64,000 nt of DNA, from the NCBI RefSeq assembly GCF_902459465.1, contig NC_047065.1:3530309-3594308 (forward strand), given 5' to 3'. Shown here in pieces: positions 33,701 through 44,600 of the stretch. This DNA is from Asterias rubens. Lineage: Eukaryota > Echinodermata > Asteroidea > Forcipulatida > Asteriidae. The notes under the pieces are model-generated. The model searched no databases. It had not been told where the DNA came from and saw nothing but the letters and a program-made list of their open reading frames with translations. The position numbers and the translations under genes are program-made. Each line of letters starts with the position of its first letter. The first letter of the stretch is position 1.

Positions 33701-36700
33701 GACAATGAGTAAACTTTTTCTGAAAGTTAAAAAATGTGTTTTTTTCTGTGACTTTTTGTTCTCTTCGTAAGACATAGATCTGCATCTATCAATGCAAAAG
33801 TCTTGGGTTCAAATTCCACCACCCGAGCGATTTGCCTGGGTTTTTTTTTCACAGAGCTTGGGAGTAAACAATGCTTTTAAAATACACATGAGTGTAAGGG
33901 TAAATGCAAATTATATTCCCTTATTGTTATTACTTTTTTTGTATTTCAGGTTGCCTACCAGTTAGCCAAGTTGGATGAAGGGCGGCTGTTGAAGAGTCGT
34001 AAACTGGTGCTGGTTGTTGATCTTGACCAAACTATTATCCATACCACAATGGACAACATTGCACCGGACCTACCGGTAAGTATTCAAACAAGATCCTTAT
34101 ACCAGGCAGTGTTAGATTCAAGCACCGCTCAGTATTAATGAGATCCCAACACAACTCAATGTTATAATGTGATCCTAAACACAAACCATCGTGAAAGAGT
34201 ATAAAATAAAATGGCATTTTACACCATTTTAACATGAGGTTTGAGACTTGAAACTTTTCCCCACTTTCGCATGAGGTTTGAAACTTGAAACTAGGCTTGA
34301 AACTTTTTTTCCAATTTTCATTAGATTTCTATCATTTTTTTTTCGCAATTCAATTCACATTTACTTCAATTCTTAACACAGCATTACAGAATGCATAATG
34401 CAATATAATACCGGACAGAATGGTTAAATGAGTTGATCACAATACTGAATTGACCTTAGCGACCCTCTTTAAAGTGTTACCACTACCATTTCTTGTGTAG
34501 ATGTCAGACTAATACAGTTATCTCTATCATTGTTTATCTAATAGGGCGTGTGTCACTTCCAGTTGTGGGGCTCTGGGGCACGCCACCCCTGGTACCACAC
34601 CAAGATGCGACCGGGCTACAAGGCCTTCTTGCAGAAGGCTTCCTCTCTGTATGAGCTTCACATCTTCACCATGGGGGCCCGCCTTTATGCCCACACCATC
34701 GCTGCCTACCTGGACCCTGAGAAGAAGTACTTCTCTCACAGAATCCTCTCCAGAGACGAGTGTTTTGATCCCAATTCAAAGACGGCGAACTTGAGGTACA
34801 TATGCTTTGGTATTCTTAGGCAGGTCTGGACGTTTACACTGGATCACAAGCTAGAGGCCAGTGGTTATAGCATCGGACTGGCCATCTCAAGTTTTTTCAT
34901 ACATTTCTTACTTAAGTCTAATTTACAATTTGTTTTGCCTCTTGAAAAATCAGAAAATTTTGGTTACATATAAATGGCGTGAAATGACTTTATTTATTAA
35001 AACCTACATATAGGTCAGCCCTTGTAGCCCAAATATCATGCCTGCTTTTTGTTTAAGTATTGTCTTTGGGGCAAAAATTGTGTTATTTTGACATCAACAT
35101 GGAGTGTACATTGTTTAGAAGAGGACATTTTCAGAGTGTGGAGTGGTAAATTTCTGTCTCTATTTTGCCACAGAATGTAATCATGAGCTGAAATTTGGCA
35201 TTTCTATATCACTCGACTTTGCATCTTGTAATGGAATAGTCCAGATGTCACTTTGTGATTATAGCTCTGCGACAATGCACTCAAATGCATGCAATGTCCG
35301 CTCAGTATTATTTGTACATTATTGACAGTGGTTGCCCTTTTCTATCTTCTTGATCGCAGGTCAATCTTCCCGTGTGGAGACAACATGGTGGTCATCATCG
35401 ACGATCGAGAGGATGTTTGGAACTATGCCCCAAATTTGATAATGGTCCCACCCTACAAATATTTTGAGGGTACTGGTGACATCAATGCCCCTCCTGGTCT
35501 GGCAGACTCCAAAGGGGTACTGGGCAAAGAAGATCCACCATCTGAGAAGGAGATTGAGGATTCAGCGAAGGAGTCTGAGGTTGAGGAAGGAACGGATTGC
35601 ACTCAGACCAAGGAAGCTTCCGACGTTGAGATGGATGTTACAGTAAGCGACAAGGAGTTGAAGTCATCTGAGGATAAAGACAATCCGTTGGAAAAAGAAA
35701 CAAACGTTAAAGATGGTGACGCGGGGAGCAAGACAACCAGTGAAGACAAAACTAAGGAAAACGGTAACCAGAATTCTCAAGTGAAGAAGGTGGTGCCCGA
35801 AGAGGAAAGTGGCGATAGTGACGATTATTTCCTCTACCTTGCGGACATCCTGAAGCAAATCCATAAAGAATTTTACGATGCATATGATCATCTGCAAGAG
35901 CAGCCTGATTTAAAAATTATCCTGCCGTCGTTGAGACAGAAGATTCTGACCGGTGTGAATTTGGTTTTTAGCGGTGTCTTCCCGACGAATATCAATCCTG
36001 AACAGAGCAAAGCCTGGAAAGTTGCATCTCTGCTTGGTGCTCACATCAGTCCGAACATAATATATAAGGCAAAGGGATCCACAAGTCCCAGCAATGCAAC
36101 CACACATGTCATAGCTGCTAAGGCTGGTACCTCCAAGGTACACGCCGCCCAGCGAGCCAAGAACATCCACATTGTGACACCAGAGTGGCTCTGGTGTTGC
36201 TGGGAGCGCTGGCAGCGTGTCGATGAACGCTTATTTAAACTGTTCTCAGGTCACGCGCGACCAGACTCAGCTTCCCTCTCAAGCAGTCGGGCCAGCACGC
36301 CGTGTACCAGTGACAGTGAAGCGATCCGCAAACTGGCGCAGGATAAATTTCTAAAGAAGCACAAATCAAAACAGGCAGGTAAAGCCCGAGCGATCTCCGA
36401 CGGGGAGGAGTATGCAAAACGGCGTAAGCTCTCGCCAGATTCAAAGACTGACACCATCCAGTCCTCGAAGTCAAGAACCAGTGGCAAACAGCGCCAGGTT
36501 AGTCTGTCCTCAGAGTACAATCCAGTGTTCAGCTTCTCGTCGGAGGAATTGGAAAGCATGGATAAGGAAGTGGAGGGGATCTTTGAAGAGAGCAGCAGTA
36601 GCAGCAGTAGTGACTCGGACAGCGGCAACTTGAGTAAGCAGGAAAGCCTCGGGAGCATCACTCAGGCAATCTCGTCCTCCAGTGACGAGAGCCTGACTGC

Positions 36701-36878
36701 CGAGAATCCTCTCGGATGGACAAAGAAGCAGCTGAACCAGGAGAATGAGTCGGACCATGAGTCAGGCTCAGAGGACAGTAGCTCGAGTGCTGGGCTGAGT
36801 GACTCAGACCCGAGTAGTAGCGATGAGGACAGAATGGCTGCAGAAATTGATGACCTGCTCACGTATAGTAAAAGCTGA
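30798..36878 (+). CDS. CTDP1: RNA polymerase II subunit A C-terminal domain phosphatase FCP1
   Basis: Nuclear Ser/Thr phosphatase that removes phosphate from the RNA polymerase II CTD so the polymerase can be reused. Exons: 30798-31030, 32459-32542, 33579-33669, 33950-34075, 34545-34795, 35360-36878. Phases agree and give 767 residues (human 961). Domains: a biotinyl/lipoyl-like N-terminal region (1-~110, ending CTHPTVMKDMCAECGADLRE); the FCPH catalytic domain (~150-305) with nucleophile motif DLDQT at 160-164, then MGARLYAHTIAAYLDPE, FSHRILSRDEC, and IIDDREDVW; an acidic Lys/Glu/Ser linker (~310-430); BRCT (~455-555, NLVFSGVFPTN...TPEWLWCCWERW); and a Ser/Asp-rich tail containing SMDKEVEGIFEE. 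All of the region after the catalytic core is in one large last exon. ATG 30798 was chosen for its TISU-like context over the in-frame ATG 30777. Confidence 0.97.
31495..31867. mobile_element. MITE family B, copy 2
   Basis: About 373 bp with good terminal inverted repeats: left 'ttaaagccattggccacttt', right 'accgaaagggtccaatggct'. The interior is collinear with 2739-3112. It lies in CTDP1 intron 1. Confidence 0.88.
32835..33115. repeat. Dispersed repeat with 'tggccttgccctctcaaaga'
   Basis: The left end 'gtggccttgccctctcaaag' with 'atgaaattctaggcctg' is echoed in inverted form by 'gagggcaaggtcatttt' at about 32965. The same left end occurs at about 12672, 42551 and 56389 ('atggcctcgccctcacaaaa'). 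A short dispersed family in CTDP1 intron 2 and elsewhere. No coding sequence. Confidence 0.5.
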
Positions 36879-38912
36879 AGGAAGGGCAAACATCTTTTTG
36901 ACAGCATGAGGACGCTGTTCAGCAAAATACCACCTTAACTATGCTTTAACCTTGAGGGTCGTTGGAGCACCACTAGGCACCAAAAACTTGGCAACAGTTT
37001 TTCTCTGTGTTTCTTGTCCTCCACTGTCACTTTTTGATGTTGTCATAAAATTCATTGTACATGTACAATCAAAAAGATGCTTAGAAGAAAAAAGGTCCAT
37101 TTTAGAGGGTGTGCAAAACAGTTGTAGGATTGAAAATGTTCACAAATGTCAACGTTTAACTTACATGACTTTCGTGTAAAGATGGTCATGGTGAAATTAC
37201 AGATGTTTTGTAAAGCCTATTTCACACAGACAAACTCCTCTGGAAAGTTTATTTGACCTATTCCCGCTTGAATTGCCGACCCTTGCAAACTCCAATGGAA
37301 AAGCAATTTGTTTCCCAGTAAATATCTACCCCTGCTTCTTGGGAGTAAGGTTAAACCAGACAACCCAGGAGTTGAATCATACATAGCGTTAAACTTTCCT
37401 GGACAATTTCATCAAATTAATGTGAATGTTGTGAAATGAACAAGGGGTGCTGGTGGGGTTAAATTCCCCAGGTATTCCCTAGGGTTATATTCCCTGGGAA
37501 TTTAGCCAATTGGTGTGAAAAGGGGCTTACAAATTGCAAATCTTTCCTTGTCTTTCTCACAATGATATGTACATGTACGTGTTTAAGGTTTCTGCAGACT
37601 CGAGAATTAGTACTTTTTTAGAAAAGAGTAATTAACAATGTCACAAAAATGAGACGAAAATCATTCAAGCATGTAGTACAACGAAAAACATTTCTCTGTG
37701 ATTTTTTTCTCAAAAACTTGACAAAATAATAATGAAGCTGAAAGTTCTACAGAAATTATATTACATTCTCAATCATTGACAGTAGGGATTCATGTCATGG
37801 CCCATAACTTGATCTACAAAAGGTATCAAAACCCTTTTAAAACATATAAAACAACTTTCATTAAGTAGTGTTTGGCTTTTAAAAAGGTAGGATCATTGTT
37901 TGTTAATGACCTTGATAAAACATTGTTTAATTTTCATCCTGTTTTGTTAAAAGAATTGTAATGGCAGAAAAACATCCTGCGAAATTATTTGGTCAAAAAC
38001 TAGAATCTCCAAAGATTGCTGAATGCCTTAGGCAAATTTTGGAGATTCAACTTTCCCTGGTGTGTTTGTGAATGCTGCAGCTAGCGATGTGGTTGGTACT
38101 CGCTGTCACCTCACTAAACATTCAATGTTCTTTAATGAAAACATCGCAACAGTTTTTTGCTGTGTTCTTAACAAGTGGACACTGTATTCAGATGAGACTA
38201 TCACTTTTCTGGTATTGTTCTTGATACTTTGCCCTGAAAATTAACATAACGTTGACAAAAACCAACGTTGACCCCATCTTTAAGAACTTGTATAATTTGT
38301 AAAATGTGTATTGTGGTGTTAAGTGTACAGAAGGTGGACCTCTTCAAATATGTAAATATATTTGCAAACATTAAATTTAGTGTAATGTGTAAATTGAAAT
38401 ATAGAATGTCCCGATATTTTGATATATAGAATTTTGATTTTTCTATGGAGTATTCTTTGTGCATGTTGAAGTTTAGGAATCTATTGGTTTCCATGACGGT
38501 GTAAATATCTAGTAATATTTTCCGAGCTCCTTTGAGCCGGGCCTTGAAATTTACTCCAAGGCCAGTAATTTTAGCATCGGACCAGTAGATATCTCATGAC
38601 CTTAATTTTATACACACTGTAGGTCCGGTAATAAATGGATAACAACACATCACAGTGTTATATCTTAAGGAAAAGTCTAAAACATCAAAATGCAAACCAG
38701 TTTTTAAACTGAATCAATATTACTGCAAGCCCTGTTGAACCATTTTGATTAAACACTCAAAGAAAATATACAAGTGTTGGTAATCGTAACAACCATGTTT
38801 AATTATGTATTATCAGGGACCTTTTGGAGAAAAAAGGAAATAAAATAAAACCATGATATTATTTCCATATAAATCTCTGATCAATGAAGTGTATCATTTT
38901 TTACTATTTTAA

Positions 38913-39247
38913 AGGAACTGGACACCTTTGGTAATTGTCAAAGACCCGTCTTCTCACTTGGTGTATCTCAACATATGCATAAAATAACAAACCTGTGAAA
39001 ATTTGAGCTACATTGGGCGTTGAAGTTGCTAGAGAATAAACATCCTTGTCGCACAATTCAGTTAAAATATTTTGAAGAGAAATGACTTCTTTCTCAAAAA
39101 CTACGTTACTCCAGAGGGAGCCGTTTCTCTCAAAGTTTTACACATGTACTATCAACACTGTTCAACAGCTCTCCATTGCTCGTTACCTAATAAGTTTTTT
39201 ATGCTAAAAATTATTTTGAGTAATTACCAATAGTGTCCAGTGCCTTT
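38913..39247. mobile_element. MITE family A copy
   Basis: About 335 bp, left end 'tttaaaggaactggacacct', right end 'taccaatagtgtccagtgcc'. It carries 'tggtgtatctcaacatatgc' and 'aactacgttactccagaggg', and lies in the opposite orientation to 19373-19753. Confidence 0.82.
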
Positions 39248-39485
39248 TTAAGAATGCCGAGACAAAAGCTAACATGCGAAAGTTAACTTAATTTGTTTCA
39301 TTAATCGAGGCAATTCTCACAGTGACACGAGAAACTGGGTTTCATTGCACATCAAATAGATGAGAAGAGCTGTCAAATAACACCCAATTGAGGCCTTGAG
39401 TTTTAGAGTATATTTTCCCAACATAGAGAATATATCACATCACATTGGTAGGCTGATCTTTTGGTTGTCGCCCGTTATTTCTGAG

Positions 39486-39679
39486 AATAGACCGATCCAT
39501 TAGGCTCCGCCCACGACGCACGTGTGAGCAAGAACACGTGAGCCTCTCCAATTCCTTTCTGCACAATCTGCCGTGCACGCCAAGCATACGCGCACGCATG
39601 TCGGACCTTATTTGTCGACCTGCGTTGCGTTGTGATAGGTAAATACGCAATGGGGCGGAGCTTAATGGATCGGTCTATT
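39486..39679. mobile_element. ~194 bp MITE with 'aatagaccgatccatta' ends, copy 1
   Basis: The left end 'aatagaccgatccattaggc' then 'tccgcccacgacgcacgtgt' and the right end 'gcttaatggatcggtctatt' are inverted. The body is unusually GC- and CpG-rich for the window (cgcacgcatgtcgg). The same element is inverted at 62139-62333. Confidence 0.88.
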
Positions 39680-39712
39680 GGTTGAATTTCAAACTTTGCA
39701 TGGAGGAAGTAT

Positions 39713-39892
39713 AATTAGGTTAGGTTTGCGTTAGCACCTTGTGTAAATCTCTTTAGAATAGTGTTGGTTCTGAAAAGGTCTCATCAGAGTCAACCATCAG
39801 CGTTGTCAACCACCGAATCATTCTTTTTAAAACCAACACTACTAAAAAGAGATTTACACCTGGTGCTATCGCAAACCTCACCTAATTTCTGA
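39713..39892. repeat. Hairpin element
   Basis: The left arm 'aattaggttaggtttgcgtt' with 'agcacc..gtgtaaatctctttag' is mirrored by 'aaaaagagatttacacctgg' and 'tgctatcgcaaacctcacct'. A second inner pair is 'agtgttggttctgaaaagg' and 'cttttta..aaccaacact'. About 180 bp. Confidence 0.75.
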
Positions 39893-40429
39893 GAATCCCC
39901 TGATATTGTGAGTAAAGGGGAACAGAAAACAAATGTAAATCAAAGTCTCTTTATGCTCATTTGCATGTATTTTGCTGTTGAAATATTGCGAGCTGAAGGT
40001 TTATTCAGTTCCACCATAGCATACACTGCTGCACAAGATTATGAAAAAATCATGAGAAACATTACAGCTGATTGGAACTACATCAAGTTCTTAGATCATA
40101 AAACAGGTGAACTTTGATCTTTGTAGTTCATGGTCCAAAGAAAATATGGCTATCTTTTAGGGATGCTTTTCTTCACTGAACTAGACGGACAACTTCTGTG
40201 CTTGGTTCGATTGGAGATCATTTTGTCTCGTCACTGGTGTTTTAAATAGCAAATGGCCTGCACACCACTGCAAAGGGAGGACAATCTGCAAAAGTGAGTT
40301 TTTCTTTTCCGCAAAAATGTCACAACCAACAGCCGGAGTTAAACCTTTCGCTGATTTAACCCACAACATACAATTGTTTTATAAACTGTCTGGAGTATTC
40401 ATTGACTTTTCTCAGAGATAAATCCAACA

Positions 40430-41376
40430 TCATACAGGTGTTCCATCCATCTGTCTCTGCTTGCTATCTATTAAGTCTTTCTCCTGTCCATCACTTGAGA
40501 GTCTGTCGACAGATCCTTCTGCATCTCCTCCATTTATCACATCCTCCATAGACTCGGAGTCCTCCCAGTATGAGAACGCATCACATTTCTTGCCCGTAAT
40601 CGGATCTGTCACGTTGCCAAGACTGTAGATGATCTGTTCCATGTCGTACTTGACATTTTTGGACCGCGGTATAGGAAGCTTTTTCACCAGGACAATGTCA
40701 CCTTCCTTGGCCTGTTGCTGAGCATCATGAGCAAAGACGGTCATCCTTTTTGGATAGTACTGGGGAGAAAGTAAAGAAGTATGTTTTTGTGTTAATTATA
40801 ACAAGTTTCAATGAATTATTACACAAAGAAATAGAATTATTTAAAGCGAGACCACTTCATATACAATCCAATGTACAATTGAAATAATTATCGTCAAAAA
40901 TCTGGAGCAAGTCCACACCTGAAAAATAATCACTGAATACACAAAACTAATCTTTTATTAAGTTTTATTAGGCCTTTAATTAGGGCTTAGTAAGTTAGTT
41001 AGGCTTTACTTTATAAAATTATAATTATAAAAAAAATACATTATTAATTAGGGCCTTTTAGGCCTAGCCCTAGCCCTACTACCACATTAATTATATTCGA
41101 AGTGAAATGTTTTCTCAAAAATGCTTTGTACTATCAACAAGCTGCTGTAGGCTTCTATAACAAAAAGTTTGTATTGAAGCCAGCATTTATAAGTCATAAC
41201 TGTAACATTGAACCCCCCCCCAACCAACCCCGCCCCGCCCCTCTTTAAATCTTTACCTGCATTACGTATTCGTCCAAAACCAAACGCTCTACTCGAACTT
41301 TGGCTGTCTTCCTCATCTTCGTACCAATAACTTGGCCTAAAAGTATCTTCATATTCCTAAGCTGATGAACAGACAT
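40430..41376 (-). CDS. MRPS17: Small ribosomal subunit protein uS17m (mitochondrial S17)
   Basis: Component of the mitochondrial 28S ribosomal subunit. Two coding exons, 41257-41376 and 40430-40759, join in phase 0 ([15 protein letters not shown]) and give 149 residues (human 130). The OB-fold S17 core is clear: [20 protein letters not shown], then [33 protein letters not shown] and [13 protein letters not shown]. The C-terminal ~40 residues are acidic ([14 protein letters not shown]...) and variable, as in other animals. No long basic leader is seen; the N-terminus [14 protein letters not shown] resembles the short human start. It is divergent from NECAB with 235 bp between start codons. Confidence 0.96.
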
Positions 41377-41611
41377 TTTCTCACACTTCACTGTTGAAAT
41401 TCAACTGGTTCTTTTTGCCAAGTTACGTCCCCGCTCCTTTCTCTCTCCAGACCAGAAAATAAGAAAATTACAAAATTTATGTTTTATGGCATACCGCCCT
41501 CAAGAGTCAGAAAGTTGCCAAATCGGGCAGAAGTTTCGCTGAGTAAAGAGAAGTGTAAAGTGGTGGTGTTAACTTCCTGAAAAAGCCGACAAATTTGGGT
41601 TCAAAGCAAAG
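41377..41611. promoter_or_regulatory. Bidirectional promoter region, MRPS17 / NECAB
   Basis: 235 bp between divergent start codons, the tightest head-to-head pair in the window. It includes 'caagttacgtccccgctcct' and 'agaaaagaag'-like purine tracts. No TATA box is evident. Promoter function is inferred from the arrangement. Confidence 0.55.
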
Positions 41612-44600
41612 ATGGAGCCAGTAGAAACACAGAAAGGCATGTCCATATTTCTAGATGTAAGTTGGAGGAGTAGCGATATATTTATGAGGGAAATTAAACG
41701 TTTTGAAATGGTTTAATAATTAAATAATGATGTCATTCTGTTGTTGACATTTTTGTGGTGCTTTTCAATTCAAGTGAACATTCCAGTGCAGGAAAAGGTG
41801 AGGGGCGGGGTCACTTTGTCATTGACAATGCAATAATTTTTCTGTCTATTGACAATGAATGTAAACACTTACTGTGAATTCGTGTTCAGCATGAGAGTTA
41901 ACTAATTTCTAGTCAAACATCATTGTATTGTAATGTTTATTTATCCATCAATTTGTTTTTTCTCTTTTGATTTCAATAATACAATGATAAAATTGATATG
42001 ATAAATTTTAAAATAATGTTATTTTGTTTGTAAAAAAAAGGCTAAGTCATAATTTTGTTATATTATTACATAGTAAATTATTAATAATAAAAACACTTTC
42101 TTTCAGAGCGTCCTCCCTCCTTGGTTTGTGGTGTCAACACACTGTTGTGTATTCAGTTCAGTCACTTGTCAGTGTCACTGATTTATAGATAATCGTAACC
42201 CTCCTCCCGTCGGGAAGATGGGGGGTTATGGTTATCGCAACTATATGTCACTGACTGTAGTTGTTTTCTGCCAACCATGCCAACTGGGATGCAATGTATG
42301 CTTGTATTATTTATGCTCACATTCAGGCTTTTTGCATCTGGATAGTTTAAATCGTATTCCTCCATCCTCCTGACAGTTGCAAAAGGAAGATAAAGGGTTT
42401 GATTATCGCAACTACAATGGAAACATCATGTTGGCGACAAACAAAAATGATTGCATTTGAAGCAAAAAAAAATTCCACCACAGGCCTGGCCACGGTGCCC
42501 CTTTAAAAGTTTTCCAAATAGACTTTAAGATTTTTCTTTGTAAAATTAGAATGGCCTTGCCCTCTCAAAGATTTAAAGGCAGGTGACACTACTCAAAATA
42601 ATTATCAGCATAAAACCTCACTTGGTAACAAGTACATGTAAATGGGGAGAGGTTGATGGTATAAAACATTGTGAGAAACAGCTCCCTCTGAAGTGACATA
42701 GTTGTCAAGAAAGAAGTTATTTTCCACGAATTTGATTTCGAGACCTCAGATTTAGAATTTGAGGTCTCAAAATGAACCATCTAAAAGCACACAACTTCGT
42801 GTGACAAGGGTGTTTTTTTCTTTCATAAATATCTCGCAACTCCGACGACCATTGAGCTCAATTTTTCACATGTCTGTTATTTTAAACGCATATGTTGAGA
42901 TACACCAAGTGAGAAGGCTGGTCTTTGACAATTACTAATAGTCTGATAGTGTCCAGTGTCTTTTATTTCAGGCCTGCCACAAGAACCACCATTTCCATGT
43001 AAGTAATTGTATCGGGTGCATAACACCAATGTGAAGTTGCAAAAGAAAGATTTAATTCAAAACTTAATAATGCCTATATCTTCCTCTTTTGCAGGTATTT
43101 CGGCGAGCTGATAAAAATGGTAAGAATACACAAGTCTTCCATTGATTCATACCTGATGTTAATGCAATGTACGCGTGACAATGCCTGACAATATCATCGC
43201 TTGAAGTTTACACAGGACTTCAAGCTCGAGGCCAGTGATTACGAGCTACAGCATCGGGCCAACGTACGACTGGAAAACTTTGGAAGCCATGGTTTTTTTC
43301 CCCCAAATGTTGACATTCAGTTTGTCTGATAAATCTCTTTCAGTTATGTTCATTATTGGAGAATTTTTAAAACCATTAAGGCCAAATAAAAAAAATACCA
43401 GTTGATCGTCCGGATTTTTCAAAAAAAAGGAGGACGAGGGCCTTACTATTTACTATTTACTTTTTTTTTTTTTCAAGATGGTCGCTTAGTATTTCAAATC
43501 AAACAGGCCACCAATTCTTCGGTTTGAACCCATTGCAAACTTATTTTACACTTGTTTGTTGCATGAGGACCTGTTAACACTATAACTGTATTAGTATTAA
43601 CAGGTTCGGATTTGCTGGTAGGCATTCACTATTATTGTTTTATGAAACAGGCGGTTACACATGTTCGAGAGCATCACGTTAGATTCAGAAAAAGCTCCTA
43701 GGCCAGTCCTGTTGAAAAGATGGAGTAAACAAAATAATTAAAACCTTTTTTTTTTTTTTTCCCCCCCTTTTCCCCACAAAAATTGCAAAATAACAAATAG
43801 TAAATAAAATGATTGCGGCCCCCAAAAAGGATGCGGGCGGGGACGATCAACTGTTTTTTTTTTATTTGGCCTAAAATGCTAATGAGATAAATTTATCTTT
43901 TCTTCTGATATTTTTTTCTCATTTCAATTCTGGTCTTATAAAACAAATTCTGATCCAGCGAATAATTTGAGCTGTGTACAAGCCATGTAGTCTTGTGGAA
44001 TAGTTTACCCCAAATTCAAGCCATGAATACTTTAAAGGGTGTATGTAAACACAATGTCCACAGATTTACACTAAACTTACACAGTTTGAAGATAATGATA
44101 GTAGAAAGCTTCCCTGAACATAATACGTGATGAGGTGCTGTAGTTTTTGGGTAATGAGTAAAACAATGTCATGAAAACAGTTTTGGTCTCATGAGACCAA
44201 AATTATTTTAAGCATCAAACGTATTTTCATGACATTGTTTTACTTATTTCTCAAAAACTACAGCACCTCAATAAGTAATATTTGAAGGGAAGCTTTCCAC
44301 TATCACTATCTTCAAACCCTGTAAGTTTAATATAAATCTATGGACATTTTTAAAAAGTACCCAAATCTTTTAAGTTACCCTGTTCTTTCTGGGGTGTCGT
44401 GGCCGAGTGGATAAGAGCACCGAACTCAAGCTATGATGCTTCTGTTCAGCAGAGTGTGGGTTCGAATTCCGGTCATGACACTTGTGTCCCTTAGCAAGAC
44501 ACTTAACTCTAATTGCTTCTCTCCACCCAGGAGTAAATGGGTACCTGTGATGGCAGAGATGGTTCTTGTGATTGGTTTAAATAGCCGAGTAGTGCATGTA

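Larger units (their letters stand above)
36879..40429. other. Tail-to-tail spacer and 3' UTRs, CTDP1 / MRPS17
   Basis: 3.55 kb. The first ~2 kb after the CTDP1 stop is comparatively repeat-poor and AT-rich, as expected of a long 3' UTR; A-rich signals (aaataaaataaaacc near 38837) could end it. Then come a family A MITE (38913-39247), a ~194 bp MITE (39486-39679) and a hairpin (39713-39892). I see no further gene. Confidence 0.5.

Noticed and set aside
36251-36661. 136-codon minus-strand frame inside CTDP1
   Set aside because: Antisense shadow of the long Ser-rich last exon; no homology and low-complexity Leu/Ser runs produced by reading the complement of Ser/Glu codons.
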